DNA of 64,000 bases from Saccharopolyspora_C sp040643635 (GTDB taxonomy: Bacteria; Actinomycetota; Actinomycetes; Mycobacteriales; Pseudonocardiaceae), in assembly GCF_040643635.1 (NCBI RefSeq), contig NZ_JBEYUS010000004.1, positions 62,001-126,000 of the forward strand, written 5' to 3'. Under the pieces are notes generated by a model. The model searched no databases. It saw only the letters and a program-made list of their open reading frames with translations, and had not been told where the DNA came from. The position numbers were made by a program, and so were the translations under genes. Below are positions 42,178-54,100 of the stretch, one piece after another; the first letter of the stretch is position 1; every line of letters begins with the position of its first letter.

Positions 42178-45100
42178 CTACTGCGAATCGAAATCGGAGT
42201 CGTCCGGCACGTTGTCGGCGTAGTCGAGCAGGCTCTCGGCTTCTCGCGGGCTGAGGCCGTACTGCTCGGCGAGCTCTCCCGGCGTCAAAGTCTCGAACTC
42301 GTTTCGCGCGTTGCGCGCGTGTTCGAGCGCCGCGGTGCGGACCTGCTGCTCGCCGAGGCCGAATTGTGCGGCCGCCGTTCTGTAGTTGAAGCCACCCCGG
42401 TCCATCTGGTCGCGCACGAGCCGGTCGATGAGGACGATCGTCTCGTAAGCGGGCAGACCGTACTTTCGGCGCACGTCATCAACGGTGTACCGGGCACCGC
42501 CGCGCATCGCCTCCAGCGCGTCGTCGAACACGACGGCTTGGAGGTCCTGGTCGGCATCGGCCGCGCTGAGGAAATACCGACTTCGCAGTTCGAACGCGGT
42601 GCGCCACGTGCCGCGATCCAGCGCCGCCCGCACATCGGCTCGTGCGGCGACGCGCCGGACGTGCGATTCCCATGCGTGGTCCCTTCCGAACATCTCGGCC
42701 ACATCGTTCCTAGGCGTTCGGAAGGCCACCGCGACGTCGGCCAGGAACTCGCCGGCGGCGGCGTCGACCTGTTCCGCGGCCCAGGACCGGCTCCTGCCGT
42801 ACTTCTCGGCCAGCGCCGCGTCGCCGATCGGCCGCACGCGATCCGCCGCCTCGCGCACGTCGAGCCGGGCGAGCGCAGCACGATGACGGTCCAGCGCTTC
42901 CTCTCCGAGACCGTAGTGCTGGGCGAACGCGGCGACGGCATTCGACCGACCCGCGGCATGCGCATCGTCGAACACGGCAGCGGCGATCGCCCGCTCCGCC
43001 ACATCGCGGCCGATGCCACGTCTCCGGGCGAGCGCCTCGACAGTGTACGGAACGCGTCCGTCGCGCACCGCCGCACGAGCGTCATCGCGCGCGGCACGCG
43101 AGATCCGATCTTCACCCCACCGGACGACCATGCCGTAGCGCTGGGCCAGCTTCTCCCCGGTATACGGCGAGGGACCGGCCAAGTTCGGCACGAGGTCAGC
43201 CTCCGCCGCGCGGTTGAGGCGGTCTCGAAGCCAGTCGCGGCCCACGGACATCACGTTGGCCAGGTCGCGCAGCGAAGCGGCGGTGTACGTCCGTCGATCG
43301 TCCGTCCTAGTACCAGCGCCGCGCAGGACGTGGAGGACCGCCTCCTCCATCCGTTCGTTGACCCATTCCTCCGTCTGGCCGGTTTCGTCGGACAGTTCCC
43401 CCTGGATCCACGTCCAATCTCGGCCCCCGCGGATCGGGTACATCGCCGCGAACGCGGCTCGCGTCCGCGCCAGGTGCTCGGCCTCCGCCTCGTCGATCCC
43501 GTACTGCCGGGCCGCGACGTCGACTGAGAACGTCGCGCCCTCATCGAGGAGCTGTGCGACACCGATCCAGAACAGTCCTTCTTCCCGGCTGAGGCCGAGG
43601 GGTCCGGTCAACTCGTCCAGAGTGCGAGGAAAGGCCAAGTCGCGCAGCTGCTGTTCCCAGGTGGCGACCTGGACGGTCTCGTTCGTGTTCACGATCCGGT
43701 CGCCCGCCGCGCGAACGTCGGCGAGAGCACCCTCGACGAGATGGTGCTCGGCCACCGCGACGCTGACGCCGTAGCGCTCGGCCAAGGCGGCGGTTTCGAC
43801 CCGGTCACCGCCGGCGTCGGCACGCATCGCGGCACCGATCTGGTTGAAGGCCCACCTGGAATCCTTGCCGAACCTCTCGCCCAGTTCGCTCGCCGAGTAG
43901 GGCAGGTGTTCGTCCGCCGCCGCACGGGCGAGCAGGCGCGCCGCCGAGTTGATCTGCTGCTCGACGCTTTCGACGGCCAGTCCGAAGCGACGGCCGAGAT
44001 CCGTCGCGCGGATCTCGTGCACGAGATCGTCGGAGTCGCTGCCGGAATCATCGGTGTCGAGCTCGCGCTCGTAATCGACGCCGCCGTCGCGGTGATCGGC
44101 GTTGATGAGCCGTCTGCGGTGCAGGTCGCCGAACGGAGTGCGCAGCGCGAAGGTTCTGGTCGCGGCCCGCACCGCGCTCATCTGTTCCGCGCGGCTCAAT
44201 CCGAACTTGTGGTGCACCGGGCGGGAGCGCGACAGCGTTTCGCGGATCAAGGCTGCGGTGATCTGCTCCGCGGCCCAGTCCTCGCTCCTCGCGTAGCGCT
44301 CGGCCAGTCGCGCCGCCGTGTACGGGACGGTGCTCCGGGTGGCAGCGATCACGTGGTCCTGGGCGGCGTCATCGACCCGGTCGCTCGCCGTTTCCGGACG
44401 CAGGTCGAACTTGGCGGTCACTTGATCCACCGCCTCCGGTCCGAACGGTCGACCGCTGTCGACGTACCGCAGGACCAGTGCGACGGCGGCGTTCTTCTTG
44501 GTTTGCTCCCACGCGAACGCGTCGCTGATCCGCCGACCGGCCCACCGGTCGTCCATGCCGTACTTGGCGGCCAGTGCTTCGGTGTCGTACTGCTCACCAC
44601 GGCCGGACGCCTCCATCACGTCGACGTGGGCGACCTGATCGATCTGGTCGAACGCCCACGCCCGTGGTTTGCCGAAGCGCTCCGCCAACTCCTCCGCGGG
44701 ACGCGGCCGCCCCGCCGCCACGGCGGCGCGCACCTCCGCACGTGCCCGCCGGGCGGCGGCGGACACGGTGCCGAGACCGTCCGCCAGCGGCCGGGAAACC
44801 CGGGTGAACGGCCAAGGCTGCACGAGTCCCGACGTGTCGCGGGCGTCCTCGATCCGCTCGAACGCCCAGCGGCGGCTCATGCCGTAGCGGGCGGCCAGCT
44901 CGGCGACGGTGTGCGAGCCGCCGCCATCGATGGCCTCCCGCGCGTCCGCGAGCGCGGCGAAACCGATCAGCTCGTGCGCGCGGGTCGAGGAGAAGCCGTA
45001 CTTCGAAGCGAGCGCGGCCGGGGTGTGCGGGCCGTCGTCGCGGGCGGCCGCACGCGCGTCGAGCGCTCCCGCGATGGCGATGAGCGTGTTCGCGGGGAGC

Positions 45101-48100
45101 GAGTGACCGGCGAACCTGGCGGCCAGGTCGTCGGGGTCGTACGGGCGGCCGAGGTCCGCGGCGGCCCGCAGCTCGGCGACCACTGCGGCTTCGAGCAGTG
45201 CGGTGTTCTGCCTTTCAGTCGCTCCGAACCGTTCGTGCAGCGACCCGGCGTCGCGCAGCGGGGATTCCGCGCTCGCCGCCCGTAACTCGGCTCCGAACTC
45301 GGCGGCGGCGACGCGGAACACCACGTCCCGCGCCCACTCACCGTTCCTGCCGTACTTCTCCGCCAGCACGGCCGGGCTCAGCGGCCGACCGGCGCGAACG
45401 GCGGCGAGCGCGTCCACGTGCGCGACGGAGCCGATCTGCTCGAGCGCCCGCTGCCTGCTCATCCCGAAGCGCTCGGCCAGGTGGCCGGCGCTGACCGGGT
45501 CGCCGCCCTGCGCCGCCGCGCGGATCTCCTGCGGCGCCGCGGTTGCGGGATCAACGGGAGTGAAGTCATGCGCCGACAGCACCGCCTGCCCGGCCGGTGC
45601 CCCGACCAGCAGCTCCGGATCCAGCCTCGGGTGCTGCTGCGGCCCGGTGAAGTCGCCATTGATCGGCAGCATTCCCACCACGTTCTCCGGGTTGACATCA
45701 GGCACCGTCGCGCGGTCACCGTCCACGAACATGACCACGCCGTCCGTCGACATCATCCCGGCAACGACGTGCAACATGCCCTTGGAACCGCGCAGGAAGA
45801 CCGGTGTGATCCCCCGAAAACGGCGGATGTAGGGGACCACCTCGTCGAACGAGGCCGAAACCGTCTCCGGTGGGTGATCGTTGAGCCGTTGCAAATCGCC
45901 GATGCGGTCCTGCGCGATCTTGGTATCCCTGTACAGCGCGGTGAGCACTCGCTGCGACTCGCTACTCGGCATCTCCTCCAGTTCGCGCAGCCGCTCATCC
46001 GTCAAGTCATAGCCGCTCTCGGCCCGGTCCTGAACGTGCGCTCGCAAGGCATTGATGCGCTCTCCCGCGGAGCGGTTGCGGGCACTGCGCTGTTCGCGGG
46101 GGTTGCCCTCGTAGATCGCTGCCTCGTACTCCGCGAGGGACCGCTGCACGAGCGACTCCAGAACCTGCCGCTGCAGACACCCGACGGTCATCGGACCCTC
46201 CGCGTCCATGTGCACCGTCACACCACCCACCAGCGTCAGCATCGTCGCGATCAACGACGGGCCGCAGCTGTTCTTGCGCCGGCCGCCCGGATTGATACCG
46301 AGCAGCTGCGGGTAGTTCAGGCTGATGAATCTGTCAGCATCCCGGTTTGCGAAGCTCGCCGCCGTGAGCACGGAGTTCACCAGCTTCCCAGGCCGAGAGA
46401 GCGCCCGGCCGTCCGGGCGAACCGGCTCGCCGTTGTCCGGCAGCTCGGAATAGTGCGGAGGTAACCCCAACGCCGCGTGAACAGGCGACATGGACGGCGC
46501 GGACCCGGCCGGGTTCCCGTTCCCGGACGAGCCCCGGACGGCGCTGTCCAGCAACGTGGCCAACGACCTCCGGGACCCGGACCACGAGAAGCTTCCGCCC
46601 ACCGAGCCCGGCGCACCGGCCGAGGTCGGCTCGCCCAGTCCCGACCTCCTCAGCAATCGCCGGAACCGCTCCTGACGGCCCGGCCGTGAACCGCCCTCAC
46701 CAACACGCGCGCCACCGCCGGCTCCGGAATTCCGCTGCATCCCGATCAGCAGGTTCGGATCCAACGCGGGACCCGGCAACGGCTTCGCACCCGATCGCGG
46801 GAACGGCACGTATCCGACCACGTCGTCCGGATTCGGCTCGGCCGTCGAGCCGCGCTGCGGATCCGGGAACACCGCGGCGCCGGTCGCATCGCGCTCGGCC
46901 AGCACCACGTGCAGCATGCCCGGCATCGGGCTCCGCACCAGCATCGCGCCCGACGCGGCCTCTGCCTGACTCTCGACGTGCTCGACCACCTGCGCGTGGG
47001 ACGCCGCCACGGGTGGCACGCCGAGGCGCTCCTGCAGCGCCCCCACCGACCACGCATGGCTCGGCCCCGCGGTCACCGTCGCACCGGTGGCTCTCGACTC
47101 CCACGCCGCCAGCACCGAAGGCACGCAGTTCTCCGTGTACCCGGCCTCGCCACGCGCGTACCTCGCCGCGTTCACCCCCGCGTAGAGCGGGAAACGCCGG
47201 GCGAAGGACGCCGTGTTCGCCGCCGCCGCCACGTCGAAGGTAGGCGGATCACCCGGACTCGAGCTGTACTCCGGCGGTGCGACCTGCGCCGGAAGCGACG
47301 GCACGCTGCGGCCGCGCAACCGCGCGAGGACGTCCCGGCCCAGTGCTCGCACGCCGCCGCCGTCGCGCGCCGCGCCGGGCGCCTCCAGCACATCCACCAG
47401 CGCACGCCTGCCCGCTCCGGACGGAGCCCCGACCTGGTGGTACGGGGCCAGCCGCATTCCCGAGTACAGCTCCGAATGCGGGCGAAGCAGGCCCAGGTGC
47501 CCGACGACGTTGTCCGGGCGCGCCGACGCCATCAGCCCGGTGTGCGGGTCGAGGAAGTAGAACGCGTTCCCGCCGTCCTCGCTCGGTTTCTTCATGAGCA
47601 ACACGGGATGCAGCGTCCCGCTGCTCCCTCGGAGGTAGACGGCGCGCGGCACCGACTCCGGGTCCTCCCGCATGCTGTGCAGCACCTGGTCGTAGGTGGC
47701 TCGCACCGAATGCGGCGGCACGCCGCGGATGATCCTGGTCGCGAACGTGAGGTGCTGCCGCGCCTCGCGGATCCGCTCCAGCTCCGCGGCCATCGATCCG
47801 TCCGCCTGGGTCGAGTCCTGGGACGACTCGCCCCGGTCGAGCAAGGCGTCTTCGGCGGTTTCCGCGTGTTCGAGCGCGACGCGGACGCGTTCCCTGGACA
47901 GCGGCGAGTTCCGCAGCGTCTCGCGCCGGGCGGGATCGCCCTCGAAGATGACGGCCTCCGCCGCCTGGATGAGGTTCGGCAACAGGAGTTGGCCGTGCAG
48001 CAGATCGAATTCCTCGACGGAGAGCAAGTCCCCCGAGGGCGCCGGCACGGATGTACCGAAATCCGCCGTCAGCGCACCGGCGAGCACCGACCACGCTCCA

Positions 48101-51100
48101 TTGCGCCGGTGCCCGGAGACACGCCGCGCGTAAGGGAGCGCGTTGACTCCCAGGAATTCCGGGAAGTGGCGCGCCACGAACGCGGCGTTCGCGGCCTCGC
48201 TGGCGAAGTGATCAGCCGCGACGACCGAATCCGCGGCCACCGGACGCCACGAGACCTCGGCGTCCGGGAGGCGCACCGACGACTCGGACTCGGGCGCGGA
48301 GTCGGGCGCGGAGTCGGCGTAGGAGGGCAGCACGCCCAGTTCGCCACGAGCGAGGTACGCGCCGTCGACGAGACCCACCTCGTCGCTCAGCCGGTGCAGC
48401 AGCCGCGCGAGCCGCGCTTGACCGTACGTCGAACGGCCGAGGGCCGGAGCGAGTGGTCCGGCACTCGCCGGGGCCGGGCGTGATGATGCCTGCGAGCTCG
48501 CACCCGCACTTCCCCGCACCCGTGCGAACGCCGCCCGGAATCCGCTCAGCCGCGATCCGCTGCCGCCGCGCGAGCTGCTCTCGCCGTCGCGGGCACCGCC
48601 GTCCTGGCCCGGGCGGGAACCGCTGCCTTCGCCCACGGGGTACTTCAGCATCCCGATCAGCCGGGACGAGTGCAGCGGCGCACCCGCCATCGACTTCGCA
48701 CCCGTGCCCGGCAACGGCACGTAGCCGGCGACATCGTCCGGGGCGGGTTCGACCATCACCCCGCGCTGGACATCCGCGAACAGCGCCCTGCCGTCAGCGC
48801 CACGCTCGCCCAGCACCGCGTGCAACTTCCCCGCCGGACCGTTGAGCAGCACCACCCCCAGAGCTCCCGGACGCTGAGCCGCCACGTGCTCGGCCACGCG
48901 CTTCTCGGTCGCCGCAACCGGCCACGCGCCCACCTTCGCCGCGAACTCCCGCACCGGGATCGGCGCAGCCGGCGACGCGGTGACCAGCTCGCCCTGAACA
49001 CGCGTCGCCCACGCCGCCAGCACCGCCTGGTGGCAGTTCGTCCGATGACCAGGCGCACCACCCGCGTACCGCGCCGCGTTCACGCCCAGGAACTCCGGGT
49101 AGCGAGCCCGGAACTCCGGGTCGCCTACTTCGGGCGCCCGGTCCCGCGAACCGGGCTCGGAGTCCGAATCGGAATCGTCCGAATCGGAGTCCCCGTCCAG
49201 CAACGGGCGCTCCCGGTGAGCCGGTACCGGCTCCGGCTCGGACTCCCGTGCGGCCGGACCAGGCGCCGAGCGGCCCGCGGACTCTTCGGCCCGGTTCTGC
49301 GGCTGGGCGGGGAAGAGCCGGGCGTAAGCCTCGCGCACGGACCGCGGCGTGGCGAACAACGACTCCAGATCAGCGCGTTCGCGCCGCGAATCCGGGCCGT
49401 ACGCGAAGAGCCGGCCACGGGACGTGGTGACCGGTTCGCCGCGGCGGCCGGTCGCGAAGTCCCCGGCGTCGCGCTCCGCCTGGTGCAACTGGTGCAGTTC
49501 CACGAACAGCCGCCGCACGTCGCGCACCGCGTCATCCGGGAGCCCGCCCTCGAATCCGGCCGGGTCGCGGCCGGTCAGCCGCAACGCCGTGCGCGCGACG
49601 AAGGCGAACACCGCGTCCGCACCGGCCTTGCCCGCGTGGAACCGGCCGAACGGGTCGGACGCCACCAGCATCCGAGCCGCCTCCAGAGCACCCTCCGCGA
49701 AAACATCGCCGTAGCTCCCGGCGAGTTCGGCCGCCACCGCGTTGCCCGGGACCACGTCGAGCCGCCGCTGCTGCTCCGCGGCTTCGTTCTGGACGAGTTC
49801 CTGCTCGTCGTCGTGGTCCGGAGGTGTGCCGTCGGCGAAGTTCTCCAGGGGTGGGAACTCGTCCGCGTACTGCTCGTAGCGGGCGGCCTGCTGCCGTTGG
49901 GCGCTGTCGGAGGCGAGGCCGCGGAACAGGATCGCCTTGACCACCGCGTCCACCGGGATCACCCGCTCGGAGTCCGACTCGTCGCGCGCCAGTTCTTGGT
50001 ACCGCGCCAAGGCGTGCCGCACCCGCTCCCGGTGGGCGTTCGGGTCCTCGCCGCCGAAGTGCGGCCCGTCCCGGTGCAGGAACTCCGGGAGGTGCTCGCC
50101 GACCGTCGCGACGAGCCGATCCGGGCTCACCTGGTCGCGCCATTGCGCGGTGATCGCCGCACCGGCCGCCCGCTGCCGAGCCCGCTCCTGCGGCAGTTCC
50201 TCACGCTGGGCGGCGAACTCGTTGTCCGCGCCCTTGCCGGTGATGCCCAGATCACCCAGCATCCGGCCGTGGTCCTCCGCCAGGGCCACCACGATCGCGG
50301 CCTGATCGGCCCACGGCCGCACCGTGCGCTGCATGAAGTCGTCCAGTTCGCACGGACGCTTCGACTCGGTCCCGTGGTGCTCGGCGCAGTCGTCCAACCG
50401 GGTTTCACCGAACCCGTGCTCGTCGAGGAAGTCCCGCAATTCCTCGGCCCGCCGGTCCAGCGGTAACTCGGGGTCACCCGCGCGCAGCTCGGACGCCGCC
50501 TTCCGCTGCGACGGCGACACGAGTTCCAGCCAGGTCGAGTAGTGCTGCCGCAGGCCCCGCGCGATGCGGCGGGACTGCCAGAGGGAACCGGCCTCCAGCT
50601 CGTCCAAGGTCGGCCAGGCCCGCCAGTTCGGGTTGAGCTCCCGGTCCGTGCGCGGCACGCCGAGCCGGTCCCGCAGACCGTCCACGTGCTCGACCGAACC
50701 CGCCCAGTCCCCGCGCAGCAGCCCTTCCTGCCCGAGTCCCGAGGTGTAGGTGACCATCGAGCCCGGCACCAGCGCACCCGCGAAATCGGGCAGCGACTCC
50801 GGCGCGACGGTGAACAGGTTCGGCCCCGCCTTCGGCCACACGTTCACCGTCCGCCCGTCGTGCTGGTGCGGGAACTCCTCCCGCGCCTCGGCCTCCCGGC
50901 TGAGCTCGCGCACGAACTTCAGCGGCGCCAGGTACGACCGGATCACCGGCGGGTTCGCCGAACGCCACGGCTGCATCTCCGCCAGCACGTCCTCCGCCGC
51001 CGCCAGCAACTGCACCGCCGAGAGCGGACGACCCGCGATCACGGACAACGGCCGCCCCACCTGCGAGGACAACACCTGGATCCGCCCGCTCACCGGGTCC

Positions 51101-54100
51101 TGCTGCACGTCGCCCAGCGAGGCCGCGGTCGGCTCGTCGCTGAGCACGTCCCGCTGCGGCAGCTGCGGCGCCGAGACGACCGTGTACAGCCGCACGTGCG
51201 GCTCGCCGTCCACGTCCTCCACCTCGAACTCGCCGCGATGCACCACCGGCGGAAGCGGGCGGTCACCGCCCGGCTCCGGGCCGGAGAGCAGCCCCGGCCG
51301 GCTCGGGCCGGGATAGGACACTCCGGGCCGTCCCAGCGCGGAGCCAGGTGCCTGTTCCCGCGACATCACCGGCGCCGACGAGGACGGGTGCGTGGAGGCC
51401 GAGCGTGCGCGGTAGGCCGGGTTGGGGACGTACTCGATCCGGCCGTCGTCGTAGCGCAGCTCGACACCGCGGATGTACTCCGGCCGGATGCCACCGGGGA
51501 AGTCCACTTCCTGCTGCTTGGGAATGGCGTACCGGTTCATCGACGCCACCAGGTCGATCCCGCCCGGGGCATCGATCTCGAACACCTGGACGCGGTCGCT
51601 CTCGCGGTGGTTCACCTTGTACTCGTCGCTCCACCGGCTGTCGCCCCACGCGGCCGCGAAGTCCTTGTCCCTGCTGAGCGAGACGAAGGACGTGCGCAGG
51701 TCGAACGTCGTCTGATGCGCGTTCAGCGAGGGCGGCAGCGCCGACGCGTCCCACGGCACCAACCCGGACCGGAAGACGGCCTCGTAATCCCGGTCGTCCT
51801 CCCGGTAGAGCGGCTCGTCGTCCGTGCGCCACAGGATCCCGCCGGGCGCCGCGGACATGTCGAGCAAGCGCAGCTCGGACGGATCCACCGGCCGCAACGC
51901 CGCGTCGAACGCGTTGGACGGCCGGATCGCCGACACCCGGCGCTTGGGCGAGTCGTACTCGGTCAGCAGCCCAGCGAAGTCCAGGTCCGTCTCCATGACG
52001 TCGGCCATCTTCGCGAGCAGCTTCTCCAACGGAGAGGTCACCTGCTCGAACTCCGACTCGTAGGCGTGCTCCAGGTTCAGCAGCCCGTGGTAGAGCTGCG
52101 CCAGCGACTCGAACCGCTCGCGGTCGATCGGCTGCCCGGAAACGGCCTCCGCGCGCCAGTCGTGCAGCTCGGTGAACAGGCGCCGGAAACCGCGCTGGAT
52201 GCGCCGGTGCACTCCCCGGTGTTCGGTGCCGGCGCCGATGTCGCCGAGCGTGTCCCCCATCAGGTCGAGCCGCGACTTCGCCCGCTCCGCATGATCCTCC
52301 ACGTCGGCGATCAGCCGCTTGAGACTCCGCGTCGTGGGTCGGCCTACCTGTTCCGGCCCATAGCTGATCTTCCGGGTCGGGCGTGTGCCGTTGCGCCCCA
52401 GCTCGAGTTCCCGCTTCAGCGTTTCGACGCGGTTCTCCAACACGTAGGGCTCACGGCGGGGCCGACCGGCGGCGTGCTCGGCATTCCACTGCGTGAACAG
52501 CTTCTCGCCGCGGTCGATCAGCTGCTGCCATTCTGGCTCGCCGCCCCGGCGATCCCGGCCGTCCGCACCGCGCCAGACGTGGGTGCTGTCCGGTTCCCGG
52601 ATCGCGAGGTAGTCGTTGACCTCGGTGAGCAGCTGCTGGAGGCGGCGCTGTTTGAACCGGGTGACGGGGTCGTCGTCCGGGCTCGGCTCGGGAGCGTGCT
52701 GGCCGGTGGGCTCGTGGTCCGGGCCCCGGTAGGGCGTCGGGGACGCCAGCGCACCCGAGATCACCCGGTCGAGCCGGCTCAGCTGCCGCGACGGGACGTG
52801 TGGCGCCACCGTCAGATCCTGGGCGTCGATGCCGCCCATCACGTTGGTCCCGGTGTTGTGCGCGTGCCGCGTGACACCGCCCCAGTCGGCCATGTGCCGG
52901 GCCACCAGTTGCTTGTGGTTCCGGATGTGCTGGAGCAGGTCTGCGGGCAGTCGCCGCTCGCTCTTGTGCTCGTCCGGGAAACCGAAGCGGTGCAGCAGCT
53001 CGTGGCCGTAGATCAACGGGGACTTGCCGACCGGCAGGCGGCCATCGTCCGCCCGCGATCCCGGTCCGGTGATGTCCATCCTGCGATGCGCCGAGTCGGC
53101 ATCGGAACGCTCGACCCGCACCAGCAGGCGCTCACCGGTCAGCTCACCACCCGCCGGGAACAACAACCCCTGACTGTTGACCAGGTAGTTCATCCCGAAC
53201 ACCGTCGACCGCCACACCGCATCGACCTCCTCAGCGGTGACGCCCTCGGCCGGGGCCAGGTCCAGCCGCAGCGTGCCTTCCACGACCGGCAGGCCGCCGA
53301 CCTCGAACCGGCGCACGTCGAAGTACGCGCGCGGCCCACCACGGTCCTCCATCGGCAACGGCAGCGTCAGGTCGGCGTCCACTGTGGTCACCGCGGCGTG
53401 CTCGCGGGCGTTGTCGTACTCCGCGACGTCGAAGCCCGCGCTGTGCGCCGGGTGCTCCTCCCGCAGCCGCGGGTCCGGATGGATCGGCCACGACCCCGCC
53501 ACCGACGACGCGATCCCCGCAAGCCGCTCAGGACCGAGCACGTCGGCGCCGTCCTGCACGGGGGGCGCACCGAGCTGCTGGAGGACACCGTCGAGCAACT
53601 CGTCGCCGCTGCCGTCCACCGACCACCGGCCGTCCGATGCGGGACCGTCGACGACGGTGAACCCGGCGTGCGCCGCGCCGCCCGGCCGGTCATCGCGCCG
53701 CACGTCCAGCACGAACCGCGCGCCGGCGAACGCACCCGACGAGAACTCCTGCCCCGCCGCGTTCACCCGCCGCTCGGCGGCTTCCTGCAACGACCGGTAC
53801 GACCTGGCCACCTGCTCAGCGCTGACCCCCGCACCGGGCCGCAAGCTCAGCCGCACCGTCGCGGCCACGACCTCTTCGTCACCCGAGGTGAAACGACGCA
53901 CCTCGAACAGCGGCGCCATCCCGTCGGCCGACACCGCGTGCACCCGAGCCGACCGCCACTCCGGACCCATCGGGGACGCCTGCGCATCCGCACCGGGCGC
54001 CGCGTCGAGCGAAGAACCTCGGACGCCGCGCCGAACGGTGTCGTCGAAGAGCTCCGAGAGCATCCGCGTCGCCGCCTCGTCGTCCGGGCGGGAGGCGTCC

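Noticed and set aside
39973..43527. Plus-strand open frame of 1,184 codons
   Set aside because: Runs antisense through two supported genes and the toxin C terminus; composition is that of a shadow.
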